From Muribaculaceae bacterium Zag1 (GTDB lineage Bacteria; Bacteroidota; Bacteroidia; Bacteroidales; Muribaculaceae), in the NCBI GenBank assembly GCA_002633115.1, contig NWBJ01000110.1:33789-97788 (forward strand): 64,000 nt of DNA. Reading direction: 5' to 3'. Shown here in pieces: positions 43,522 through 51,237 of this stretch. The translations under genes were made by a program, and so were the position numbers. A model generated the notes under the pieces. The model had not been told where the DNA came from. It made no database searches and worked only from the letters and a program-made list of their open reading frames with translations. Position 1 is the first letter of the stretch, and each line of letters starts with the position of its first letter.

Positions 43522-44364
43522 ATGGCAGCACAACCATTAGCTATAAACGATGTGGACGTAGTGTCCTCGCTCGCCTCTACGGACGCGCTGATCACTCGCA
43601 CCGCAGCCGGCAAATTCCAGAACATACTCCCCGAGAACGTGACGGTGGGAGGGGCCGCGCTTGCAGATGGCGCAAGCCAGCTCATGCTAACGGAGGTTTC
43701 CACTCCCTCGACCATAGGCGACCTAAAGACTTATCTCAAATCAATGGTGGGCGCGCTGAATCCGTGGAAAGGCGTGACGCTGACGATGAGCCCCACTTGG
43801 TTCTTGGGATTCTATGACGATGCCACAAGCCTCACTGGCACATACCGCCACAACATTATGATGATTCAGAATTCCAACCAATCCAGCTACGGAATGTGGA
43901 TTGTCACATGCGCCTCAGCGGCGGACAGAGTGTATCTGATACGCTTAGCCTCTGGCGTGTGGGACCTCACCAAGATTCCGCAGATCCAGCCCACCACGTC
44001 AGGTGTTGACACCTATTCAGTGCAGACCTACAGATTCACCATAGCGGCAGGAGCGACAAAAGCCATTATAGCCAACGCTGACTTATATCCGCTCTACCTA
44101 TCGTCTGGGTTTGAGAATGTCAACAACGTAACCCTCGCTACGATATGCGGGTACAACACCGAGGCGAAGCGGTACGTTTGCGCCTACCAATCTGTAGGCA
44201 CGCTCAAGGTTGGAATGTCTGACACCGTTAACCGCTGCCTCATACTCAACAACGCGGAGACGATAGAATCGCGCATACACAAAGTCTCTATTATGACATC
44301 TGCTCAACTCACCATAGAGGACTACGACGCAACGACCCACGGAACGTACACATTGTTTGAGTGA
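43522..44364 (+). CDS. Phage tail-tip protein 3, without G tract
   Basis: A 280-residue protein. The N-terminal half resembles the two preceding proteins (SLASTDALITRTAAGKFQNI; STIGDLKTYLKSMVG; YLIRLASGVWDLTKI), but the run of G is absent: the equivalent site reads A-A-G-K. About 110 residues at the C-terminus form an extra beta-rich domain (VQTYRFTIAAGATKAIIANA). It may be the constitutive member of the set. The stop overlaps the next start by one base (TGATG). Confidence 0.55.
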   Translation: MAAQPLAINDVDVVSSLASTDALITRTAAGKFQNILPENVTVGGAALADGASQLMLTEVSTPSTIGDLKTYLKSMVGALNPWKGVTLTMSPTWFLGFYDDATSLTGTYRHNIMMIQNSNQSSYGMWIVTCASAADRVYLIRLASGVWDLTKIPQIQPTTSGVDTYSVQTYRFTIAAGATKAIIANADLYPLYLSSGFENVNNVTLATICGYNTEAKRYVCAYQSVGTLKVGMSDTVNRCLILNNAETIESRIHKVSIMTSAQLTIEDYDATTHGTYTLFE

Positions 44365-44804
44365 TGGACTGGACAGTGATAATCTCGATACTCGGCGCGA
44401 TAGGCGGTTTGGAGGGATTGCGATTCCTGCTGAACCGCAGCGCCGAGAAGCGCGCCGCAAACGCCAAGGCCGACACCGAGGTGTTCCACTCGCTGAAGGA
44501 ATACAATGAGTTCTTGCAGCAGCAGCTCAACGCCAAGGAAGAGCGGTTCCAAGAGCAGACGCAACTGGTGAGGAAGCTCCAGGCAGAGCTGATAGGCCTC
44601 ACCAATGAGAAAGCCAACGTGGAATTGCAATTGGTGACCTTGCGCTGCGAGTACTTAGATTGTCCGTGGCGCAAGCCTCCCAACGCAAGCACTCCGCCGC
44701 CTCCTGGCATATCAAGAGATGAGTGGCACAAGGCACGGCTGACCGAAACGGCCAAGGACGATGCCGAGTTGTTTGCGGAAGCGAAAACCCTTACCTCGGA
44801 ATGA
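44364..44804 (+). CDS. Membrane-anchored coiled-coil protein of the phage lysis region
   Basis: A 146-residue protein. I use the ATG at 44364; a GTG one codon earlier is possible. A hydrophobic helix at about 3-22 (WTVIISILGAIGGLEGLRFL) is followed by a long coiled coil (EYNEFLQQQLNAKEERFQEQ) and a Pro-rich C-terminus with a cysteine pair (LRCEYLDCPW). Its place just before the endolysin suggests a holin-like or lysis-accessory role, but single-helix coiled-coil proteins of this kind are not proven holins. Confidence 0.5.
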   Translation: MDWTVIISILGAIGGLEGLRFLLNRSAEKRAANAKADTEVFHSLKEYNEFLQQQLNAKEERFQEQTQLVRKLQAELIGLTNEKANVELQLVTLRCEYLDCPWRKPPNASTPPPPGISRDEWHKARLTETAKDDAELFAEAKTLTSE

Positions 44805-44875
44805 AAATTTCCGAGGTGGGCGCTTTGGGTTCAAATAATGTTGTAAACTGATTTCTAAGACCAAAAATTTCCGAG

Positions 44876-45280
44876 ATGCGATATTTCACCACTGAAGAGT
44901 TGACACGAAGCGAAACAGCTCTGAAAAAAGGCATTGACAACACGCCAAGCGAAGCCGTAAAGGCTAACCTGATGGCGTTGGTCGATAATGTGCTCGACCC
45001 TATCCGGGAGCGATGGGGAGGCCCCATCAAGGTTAACTCTGGCTACCGATGCAAGGTGCTCAACACGGCCGTAGGGGGATCGCCGAAGAGTCAGCACATG
45101 ACAGGTCAGGCAGCCGACATCACGGTGAGCAGCAAGGTGGCCAACAAAAACCTCTTCCTGATGCTGAAAGAGTCGGGGCTTCCCTTCGACCAGCTCATCG
45201 ATGAGTACGATTACCAGTGGATCCACGTCAGCTACCGAGCCGACGGGACTAACCGAGGGATGGTGCGCCACCTCAGCTAA
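44876..45280 (+). CDS. M15-family peptidase, phage endolysin
   Basis: A 134-residue protein with the zinc motif S-Q-H-M-T-G-Q-A-A-D (S-x-H-x-x-G-x-A-x-D) and the second zinc histidine in QWIHVSYR, the signature of D-Ala-D-Ala carboxypeptidase/L-Ala-D-Glu endopeptidase-type enzymes. It has no signal peptide, so release to the periplasm would need a holin. The length matches single-domain Peptidase_M15 endolysins. It overlaps the next gene by one base (TAATG). It would cut the peptide part of peptidoglycan during lysis. Confidence 0.85.
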   Translation: MRYFTTEELTRSETALKKGIDNTPSEAVKANLMALVDNVLDPIRERWGGPIKVNSGYRCKVLNTAVGGSPKSQHMTGQAADITVSSKVANKNLFLMLKESGLPFDQLIDEYDYQWIHVSYRADGTNRGMVRHLS

Positions 45281-45771
45281 TGCCTACGGTCATGAAGGAC
45301 AGAAACGATGGCATGCTGGCCATGTTGTATGTAATATCCTATGCGCTGATTTTGGCTGTGCTTATAGCGTGCCTAAGCGGGTGCCGGTCTCAGACTGTGG
45401 CGGAGGCTGGCACCGCCAGCGCGACCGCATCGGTGCGAATCGACACCTGCATGGTGGAAATGTGGCGCACTGACAGCGTGATCATCAAAGAGAAGGTCGT
45501 GGTCACTGAGGCTGGCGACACCTCCAGGAGCGACCGAGAGACGGTCAAGGTGCGCCTCGTCAGAGACAGCGTCTACATCTGCCGCACCGACACGCTGAGG
45601 GTTGAGAGACGCGAGACTGTTGAGGTCAATCGGCTCACCGACGCTCAGCGGTGGCAAATACGCGCATTCTGGGCCATGCTGGCGGTGGCTTTGATGATTT
45701 GCCTATGGAAGAGCCGCAACGCCATCAAGCGAGCGGCAGAGTGGCTCGCTGAGGCTCTGAGGAAGAAATAA
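45280..45771 (+). CDS. Candidate unimolecular spanin
   Basis: A 163-residue protein with an N-terminal hydrophobic signal ending in a lipobox (LIACLSGC, Cys near residue 36), a periplasmic beta-rich stretch rich in Val, Arg and Glu (VRLVRDSVYICRTDTLRVER), and a C-terminal membrane helix (FWAMLAVALMICLWK) followed by basic residues. A lipid anchor for the outer membrane at one end and an inner-membrane helix at the other is the layout of u-spanins, which fuse the two membranes in the last step of lysis. Position directly after the endolysin agrees. No sequence homology to a known spanin is claimed. Confidence 0.55.
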   Translation: MPTVMKDRNDGMLAMLYVISYALILAVLIACLSGCRSQTVAEAGTASATASVRIDTCMVEMWRTDSVIIKEKVVVTEAGDTSRSDRETVKVRLVRDSVYICRTDTLRVERRETVEVNRLTDAQRWQIRAFWAMLAVALMICLWKSRNAIKRAAEWLAEALRKK

Positions 45772-45894
45772 GGAGCAGGGGAGGCTCGGATAACTTTATG
45801 TGTTTGGTTGATTTGGGGCCGATAACCTCCCCGCTCCTGATCCTATTGCGTCTTTTGCACTACTTTCATTTTGGTATAAATTTTAAGGTGAGAG

Positions 45895-45924
45895 CCGCCA
45901 GTCCGTGAGGATAGGCGGGTTTTT
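45895..45924 (+). terminator. Terminator of the phage late operon
   Basis: CCGCC (45895-45899) pairs with GGCGG (45914-45918), followed by GTTTTT. The T run overlaps the last base of the integrase stop codon on the other strand. A second, longer stem lies upstream: AGGAGC-A-GGGGAGG (45771-45784) with its complement at 45826-45838. Confidence 0.6.
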
Positions 45925-47095
45925 ACGCTTTGCCGTAGAGGACCCAGTCGATGACGCGGCGATTGGCAGCGTCGACCTTTGCCTGGTCGAAGTCGATGTA
46001 AATGTCGGTCACTGTGGTGTCGCCATGACCGAGAGCCGCAGCGATGGTGTCCTTCGGTATGTCGAGGCTCGATGCTATAGTGGCCCATGTGTGGCGAGCC
46101 CAGTAGGTAGTCAAGCCCGGCAATATCGATGAAAGCCCCGCGTCGCAAACGCGCAGGAAATTAAGATAGTATGAGCGCGAATCCATCACGCTGATCATGT
46201 GGGCCGAGCCTCTGAGACGGTCGATGATGGCTTTGGCTTCCGGCTCGACCTTGACCGAGTAGAAGCGCCCCGTTTTCGCTCTGTAGTACTCGATGCGGCC
46301 AGCGGCATCGGCTTTGGCTGGCAACATCAGCAGGTCTTTGGCATTGATGCCAATCAGCAGGAAAGACAATTTGAAGAAATCAAGATAGAGCATGGCCGCG
46401 CCATCTCGCTCAAAGGCCCAGAGTCGGCGCAGATTCTCGACCGAGAGTGAGCGCTTCGGTGTGCGCGCCATCTTGATTTTGAATCGCCTAAAGGGATAAT
46501 TATTAGTCAGACCCTCGTCTATGGCATAGTTGAACACAGCCCGCAGATTTCTCAGATGCATGGCTCGACCATTGACTGACGGATTGGTATCTTTGAGGTA
46601 AGCCTCGAACTCGGCCAGCCACGCGCGGTTTACATCATCGAGCAATGCCCCAGGCCGGAATTTGCGCAGGTGGGTAATCGTGCGCTCGTAGGTCAGCCTG
46701 GTGCTTTGGCTCTTCAGCTCGGCGAATCTCTGGGCGGCTTCTATGAGCGAATCTTTGGCCACTGGCAGCGCTGACGGCTTAGACGGTGCGCGGTCTGGAT
46801 ACATCTTCGCGCTGACAGCCTGAGCGAGATCCACCGCCTGATAGGGGCGGCCACCCTCCGCGAAGTCGATGGCCACAGCCTCGGCCATGAGCCTCAGGCG
46901 CGAGATCTCATTATTCAGTTTGACTGATGCGGGATGGCACTTGATTACTCGCTGGCCATCCCACATGCATGGCGGCAGGGTGATGCCTATGCGCACGTAG
47001 CGAGTTTTGCCCTGGTGGAAGAGCGAGAGGGCGAGAGGACACGCGCCATCCTTATCCGGTCTGCGCGTGTCGAGGTAGATGCTGATTTTTGCCAT
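45923..47095 (-). CDS. Tyrosine recombinase (prophage integrase)
   Basis: 390 residues from the ATG at 47095, preferred over the longer frame from 47164 because MAKISIYLDTRRPDKDGACP is the usual beginning of this family. An arm-binding domain is followed by a SAM-like core domain (about 105-200) and the catalytic domain, with RHTWAT (box II) and the nucleophile tyrosine in TDIYIDF after LGHGDTTV. The first catalytic arginine region reads LLIGINAKDLLML, without an obvious Arg, as in some Bacteroidota integrases. It lies 200 bases from the tRNA-Arg 3' end, the likely attachment site. Confidence 0.88.
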   Translation of the reverse strand: MAKISIYLDTRRPDKDGACPLALSLFHQGKTRYVRIGITLPPCMWDGQRVIKCHPASVKLNNEISRLRLMAEAVAIDFAEGGRPYQAVDLAQAVSAKMYPDRAPSKPSALPVAKDSLIEAAQRFAELKSQSTRLTYERTITHLRKFRPGALLDDVNRAWLAEFEAYLKDTNPSVNGRAMHLRNLRAVFNYAIDEGLTNNYPFRRFKIKMARTPKRSLSVENLRRLWAFERDGAAMLYLDFFKLSFLLIGINAKDLLMLPAKADAAGRIEYYRAKTGRFYSVKVEPEAKAIIDRLRGSAHMISVMDSRSYYLNFLRVCDAGLSSILPGLTTYWARHTWATIASSLDIPKDTIAAALGHGDTTVTDIYIDFDQAKVDAANRRVIDWVLYGKA

Positions 47096-47295
47096 AGCGT
47101 AATTTGTGGCAAAAAGTGTAAATTTGCGGCAACGGAAGTTTGACACCGAGCGTATCGGTGTCAAACTATTGTGTCAAACTGCTTACGGATTTTTACACTT
47201 TTTGGGTCTTTTTTTTGCCCACGGCCACTCAGCCGCTTTGCCCTAAAGCATTGATTTTAAGCCTTTAAATCATTGATTCAAAACACTTTAAATCT

Positions 47296-47370
47296 TGGTA
47301 GCCCTGCCGGGAATCGAACCCGAATCTAAGGTTTAGGAAACCTCTATTCTATCCGTTGAACTACAAGGCC
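47296..47370 (-). tRNA. tRNA-Arg (anticodon CCU)
   Basis: The minus strand folds into a full cloverleaf: 7-base acceptor stem GGCCTTG/CAGGGCT, D arm, anticodon loop TTCCTAA with CCU at its centre, T arm with GGTTCGATTCC, and an encoded ACCA end at 47296-47299. It reads AGG codons. The 3' end faces the prophage, so it is the probable integration target. Confidence 0.95.
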
Positions 47371-47386
47371 TGATGTATTTGCAGTG

Positions 47387-47417
47387 CAAAGGTAGGGATT
47401 TTTTTCGGAATATACAA
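47387..47417 (-). promoter_or_regulatory. Promoter of tRNA-Arg
   Basis: On the minus strand TTG (47415-47417), 20 bases, then TACCTTTG (47387-47394), 16 bases before the mature tRNA 5' end. Confidence 0.65.
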
Positions 47418-47663
47418 CCTCGCCCCCAATAATTCATAATTTTGATTTTTCTAAATATGAAAACTGTTCATTTGGGGGTGGGCTGGGCGCGTAGGCGCTT
47501 GGCGATTTCCATCAGATAGGATCGATTGCCTTCTTTTTACTCTTGCTGGATAGAATCTCTGCGAGTAAAGAAAGAGGTCCAAAACTTGGGTACAATCCAC
47601 TTGTCATCATAATGCAACGGTTTTAGGTCGCTTGTGATAGTAAAAGAATATTAGGTTCCACAA
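47418..47663 (-). other. Gene-free stretch with a short protein relic
   Basis: No complete gene. A minus-strand frame of about 35 codons ending at 47537 reads DLKPLHYDDKWIVPKFWTSF followed by FTRRDSIQQE. It looks like the tail of a decayed gene of unknown family. Confidence 0.3.
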
Positions 47664-48548
47664 TCACAATTCTTGGATTTGGTCTGGTGTGAGGCCGGTG
47701 AATTCTGAGATCTCTTCGATGGGGCGCCCAGCGGCCTTCATCATTGATGCGATCTTCTTTGTGGCTTTGTCCTCGCCGATGGCGATGCCTCGTTTTTCGC
47801 CTCGCTCCTCGCCGATGGCGATGCCCTCGTCCATGCTCTCGGCAAGCAGGGTGCGCTGGTACGACACCGCATCCCAATAGCTGTCGTAGCGGGCTTTCTC
47901 CTGCTTCGTCAGGCTCATTGTCTTCAGGCAGCTGACGGCTTCGCCCACCTCGGCGTTGCTCTCAAGCTCGGCGGGGATTATGCCTTCGCGATTGCCGTCC
48001 ATCATCGTCAGGAACGAGAGCCACAGCTCGGCCAGCTTCTTGTGCACCTTGTTGGCGGTCTTGAACTTCTTGAGCTCAACGAGCACGAACGTCATGCCAT
48101 CCATCACCAGGTCTTGGTGCAGCTCGTGCTTGATCAGGAACACATGGCGGTACTCGTCCTTGTATTCCTTGGTCATCGACATGTTTTCATTGAGCAGGCA
48201 CAGGCTGTAGACCGGCTGCAGCTCCTTGTAGAGCATACCCGGCTCCGACTGGTTGGCGAAGACCTTGGAGGCATTGAAGAGGGCGCGCATCAGGAAGCCG
48301 TCGACCCAGTACATCTGCATCTCCACGATGAAGGTGCGCCCCTTTGCGTCGGTGCACCTGACATCCACCACCGAGTTTTTCGAGTTTGGGTTGTCGGGCA
48401 GGATGTCGGGATCTTGGTACTCGATTGATTCGATGGGGGCGTCGCTGGGCAGAGGCAACAGAGAATTGAGCAAGCTCATGCAAAGATGCTTGTGCTCGCC
48501 GAAAATCTTGCGGAACACTATGTCCGCCCTTGGATCCAAGTAGTTCAT
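47664..48548 (-). CDS. Rpn-type PD-(D/E)XK nuclease family protein
   Basis: 294 residues from the ATG at 48548 (MNYLDPRADIVFRKIFGEHK). The longer frame to 48629 contains the promoter, so it is rejected. The nuclease core is visible as VVDVRCTDAKGRTFIVEMQM (D, then E-x-Q). The C-terminal end has the repeat GIAIGEERGEKRGIAIGED and a short helix. Such proteins are annotated as PD-(D/E)XK family transposase or recombination-promoting nuclease. They cut DNA and often vary by internal repeat number. It sits beside the prophage attachment site but is not clearly part of the phage. Confidence 0.8.
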   Translation of the reverse strand: MNYLDPRADIVFRKIFGEHKHLCMSLLNSLLPLPSDAPIESIEYQDPDILPDNPNSKNSVVDVRCTDAKGRTFIVEMQMYWVDGFLMRALFNASKVFANQSEPGMLYKELQPVYSLCLLNENMSMTKEYKDEYRHVFLIKHELHQDLVMDGMTFVLVELKKFKTANKVHKKLAELWLSFLTMMDGNREGIIPAELESNAEVGEAVSCLKTMSLTKQEKARYDSYWDAVSYQRTLLAESMDEGIAIGEERGEKRGIAIGEDKATKKIASMMKAAGRPIEEISEFTGLTPDQIQEL

Positions 48549-48572
48549 GCCAGTAGTTTTAGTCGGTTCCAC

Positions 48573-48609
48573 ATGTTGCAAAGTTACAACATTTCTCCAA
48601 ATAAAACAA
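48573..48609 (-). promoter_or_regulatory. Promoter of the Rpn-type gene with an operator-like dyad
   Basis: On the minus strand TTG (48607-48609), 20 bases, then TAACTTTG (48579-48586). The -7 box lies exactly between the arms of an inverted repeat, ATGTTG (48573-48578) and CAACAT (48587-48592), suggesting that a dimeric repressor or the gene product could cover the start site. Confidence 0.6.
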
Positions 48610-48692
48610 TCCCCGCCGCCCAAAATCACCCCATTCCTTTTGAAAATCCAAAAATTGGCCCCACATGTCCCTAATCAGGGTTCGTAAAAATA

Positions 48693-49148
48693 CTAATCAT
48701 CTTTGGATACATCAAGACCAGTCTTATGGCTAACTGCCTTAATCAGGCGCCTAAAACGATTGCCTACATCGGTAATATGGGATTCCACCTCCAGCCCAAA
48801 CTCTCTCTCATAATCCTCCATGCAAGTTAGGAGATAATCAGTCATTTGCTCGGCCGACTGGCCTAGCGTGCCAGTCATATCGAAACGCAACACTGGATAA
48901 GAGGTCCAATCCTTCTCGACTGTGGAGATATACAAGCCCTCAAAAAGTTCCTTTTGGCCTCGAAAATAGGTTTCAAGCGTAGAGAGCAACAGACTTTTAC
49001 CGAATCGGCGGGGGCGCGAAAGGAATATGAAGCTGCTGGTCCATAGCAGTTCAGGTATGTATTGCGTCTTATCCACATATACGCAACCACTCTTGCGGAG
49101 CTTCGGAAAGCTCTGCTGCCCCACCGGATATTTTACTCGCTGAATCAT
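48693..49148 (-). pseudogene. 5' fragment of an AAA-ATPase/PD-(D/E)XK family gene
   Basis: 151 residues beginning MIQRVKYPVGQQSFPKLRKS that match the first 140 residues of the ATPase at 52486, including the Walker A region SRPRRFGKSLLLSTLETYFR. It ends at TGLDVSKDD, just before the place where Walker B should be (KEVVILIDEYD in the full copy). The ATPase cannot work without it, so this is a truncated relic. The region after its stop shows no continuing homology. Confidence 0.8.
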
Positions 49149-49223
49149 CGCTCTTCAATTTCACTTTGTGTTTGCAAAGTAACAAAATATATTCCAACAT
49201 TCCAAAACATAAAACCATAAAAC

Positions 49224-49274
49224 AAAACATTTCCTCAAATCTCACAAAAATATCGAGATTTGGGGAAATGTTTT
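49224..49274 (-). terminator. Hairpin terminator, copy 1 of a shared sequence
   Basis: Arms 49224-49243 and 49255-49274 pair at 19 of 20 positions (AAAACATTTCC...). It lies 20 bases past the stop of the secreted protein gene (minus strand), followed by T-rich sequence. The same hairpin occurs after the SDR gene at 52241-52290. Confidence 0.75.
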
Positions 49275-49294
49275 GAGTGTTTGTGGTATAAGCC

Positions 49295-50329
49295 TTAACG
49301 TATAGATACCTTGCGAGCGGTGACAGAGCCATCGGCTGAGATGGTGCGCTTGATATATAGGCCGTCGCGCGGATTGGTTACCTTTAGACCAGATATGGTA
49401 TAATATTCTTCAGAGGTGACTTCACTCTTCTGAGCCAGGGCTTCTTTGATGCCGTCAGTCAAATTGACAGTAACCAAATCAGACGAATAAAGCACGCCAT
49501 CAAATCCCTTGAAGAATACTTGCACGCCCATAACCTCTTCGCCCTCACTCATAAAGGTAATGCCCAGATTATTGCCAGTGTACCAATAGAGGTAATAGGT
49601 ATAGATGCCACTGTAAGGCATATCCTCAAAGTCCTCCTCTATTGGGTCGCCAGTATTCATGTCTAAGAAGCCATAATCATCCCAATAGAATGTGTAGAGC
49701 TCGCCATTGACATACACATTGTAGTACATGCGGGTGCGGTCGAGCAGATAACCATTGACATTACAAATGGGCATCGTCCAGTTGTACTCATCGTAATATT
49801 CCACATATCCATTGTACGATGGATTGGTAGGCGCGGCATTCTGATCAGCCTCGGTCTGATACCGCACCATGGGATTGTCATAGAATGTGTAGTAGTAGAT
49901 TTCATCGGTATAGACATTCTCAAACATAGTCTGAGGCACGGCCGAACTGAGGCATTTTGTCTCGGTGTCATAATCCATCACGATGTCCTGGATATTATCC
50001 CAGTCATAGTTGGCGCCTACCATGTAGAAATCCATATCATAGTAGGAATAGTATCCCAGATATTGACCCGTAGGAAACACGCACTGGCCATCATCGGTGA
50101 GGTAACCCTTGATGGGCACTTCGGGGAACAGATTTGAGAACCCAACCATGTAGACATCGTTGCCGTCAAATCCCATGGAGACAAACCTTCCGGCGTCAGG
50201 GCAAGTAAAGGCCCAGCCATCCTCCATGGCAATGCCTTCGGGCAGCTGAGCCACTTCTTGCGCTTGCGTATGGATGCCCGACACAAGGCATGCCATTACC
50301 AATAGAACGAGAGTAAAAATCTTCTTCAT
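49295..50329 (-). CDS. Secreted protein of unknown function, Tyr/Asp-rich
   Basis: A 344-residue exported protein (signal MKKIFTLVLLVMACLVSG...TQAQ). The mature part is unusually rich in Tyr, Asp and Gly (GQYLGYYSYYDMDFYMVGAN; YSGIYTYYLYWYTG), which suggests a beta-sandwich. The last 40 residues (EEYYTISGLKVTNPRDGLYI) form a C-terminal tail common on Bacteroidales secreted proteins. No enzyme motif is seen. It has a -7-like box TAATTTTG at 50363-50370 (minus) and a hairpin terminator, so it is probably a single-gene unit. Confidence 0.65.
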   Translation of the reverse strand: MKKIFTLVLLVMACLVSGIHTQAQEVAQLPEGIAMEDGWAFTCPDAGRFVSMGFDGNDVYMVGFSNLFPEVPIKGYLTDDGQCVFPTGQYLGYYSYYDMDFYMVGANYDWDNIQDIVMDYDTETKCLSSAVPQTMFENVYTDEIYYYTFYDNPMVRYQTEADQNAAPTNPSYNGYVEYYDEYNWTMPICNVNGYLLDRTRMYYNVYVNGELYTFYWDDYGFLDMNTGDPIEEDFEDMPYSGIYTYYLYWYTGNNLGITFMSEGEEVMGVQVFFKGFDGVLYSSDLVTVNLTDGIKEALAQKSEVTSEEYYTISGLKVTNPRDGLYIKRTISADGSVTARKVSIR

Positions 50330-50464
50330 AAGCGATATGTTATAGATTGATATAATTTATGGCAAAATTATGATTAACTTTTCCGAAAAAAGTTAGGATA
50401 ACCTATTTTTTTGACATCCCTCAGCTTTTCTACCTCAAAATTTCCCTAAATCTCAATAAATTAT

Positions 50465-50472
50465 TAATTTTG
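50465..50472 (+). promoter_or_regulatory. -7 box of the Crp/Fnr-family gene
   Basis: TAATTTTG, 19 bases before the start codon. The -33 region is poor. Confidence 0.5.
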
Positions 50473-50491
50473 TACATTAAATATCCCGACT

Positions 50492-51145
50492 ATGACAAAT
50501 GTAGATATAGAGGCCTTGAAGGAAGGCATAAAGACAAATAGCTATTTTACCCCCTCGACAACGCTGATTGAGGAAATATTGGCTCGATGCACCGAGGGCC
50601 GGGCGCGCAAGAACAAAGCGATTGTTGATGAGGGCGAGATCGACTCAAGCCTCTACATCATCAATGAAGGCACAGCCAGAGTGACATATTTCGATGGCTC
50701 AAAGGAGGTTACCTTCGGTTTTGGGCAAAAAGGCGTGATGTTTATGTCGATGTCATCTTTTTTGACCCATACCCCCGCGCATTTCATGCTGATAGCGTGC
50801 ACCGACTGCACGTTCTTCAAGATGTCGCGCCACGACTTTGACGATATGGTGGCCAACAACAACGAGTTCGCTCGGCTGATGCTTATGGCTTGTTTCCATC
50901 AGCTCTATTGCATAGAGGTCAAGCAGCAAGTGTTTGCGGGTTCGTCAAAGAAGGGCATCAATATGATGACCAATAAGACCGACATAGAGAAATGGAAAGA
51001 ATTCCAGATAAAGAGGCCCGACATAGTGGGCATAGTATCTGACAAGGTGATCGCATCATATCTTGGCATAATCCCCTCACATCTGTCTAATCTGCGCCAC
51101 CAGCTAATACAGGAGGAAAGAGAAAAGCTATCGGCTGGAGAATGA
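50492..51145 (+). CDS. Crp/Fnr-family transcriptional regulator
   Basis: A 217-residue protein with a cyclic-nucleotide-binding-type jelly roll at about 25-135 (NKAIVDEGEIDSSLYIINEG, ARVTYFDGSKEVTFGFG) and a C-terminal helix-turn-helix (VSDKVIASYLGIIPSHLSNL). It has no Fnr-type cysteine cluster, and the phosphate-binding R-S/T of true cAMP sites is not obvious, so the effector is unknown. It lies 92 bases before the SDR gene on the same strand and may control it. Confidence 0.85.
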   Translation: MTNVDIEALKEGIKTNSYFTPSTTLIEEILARCTEGRARKNKAIVDEGEIDSSLYIINEGTARVTYFDGSKEVTFGFGQKGVMFMSMSSFLTHTPAHFMLIACTDCTFFKMSRHDFDDMVANNNEFARLMLMACFHQLYCIEVKQQVFAGSSKKGINMMTNKTDIEKWKEFQIKRPDIVGIVSDKVIASYLGIIPSHLSNLRHQLIQEEREKLSAGE

Positions 51146-51237
51146 TGCCATAAAAACAAAGGTTGTGGGTCGAGCGTTGGAATTTTAAAGCTACGACAAA
51201 TCAGGAAATTATAACCATAACCAAAAGATTCAACCGT

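Larger units (their letters stand above)
28565..47299. mobile_element. Incomplete prophage: tail, tail-tip, lysis and integrase genes only
   Basis: All genes from 28565 to 45771 run on the + strand with short gaps or overlaps: tail assembly chaperone-like gene, tape measure, tail-tip proteins, fibre-like proteins, a membrane/coiled-coil protein, an M15 endolysin and a spanin-like protein. A tyrosine integrase on the minus strand ends the element next to the 3' end of tRNA-Arg(CCU). No terminase, portal, protease, capsid, head-tail connector, major tail protein, repressor or replication gene is present, although the remaining frames show no obvious damage. Confidence 0.85.

Noticed and set aside
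39087..44364. Diversity-generating retroelement acting on the fibre genes
   Set aside because: No reverse transcriptase, no template repeat and no A-biased variable repeat were seen. Variation here is better explained by the G tracts.
28565..45771. Tailocin or contractile injection system
   Set aside because: No sheath, tube, spike or AAA-type assembly ATPase gene is visible, and the tape measure with M15 lysis genes fits a long-tailed phage remnant.
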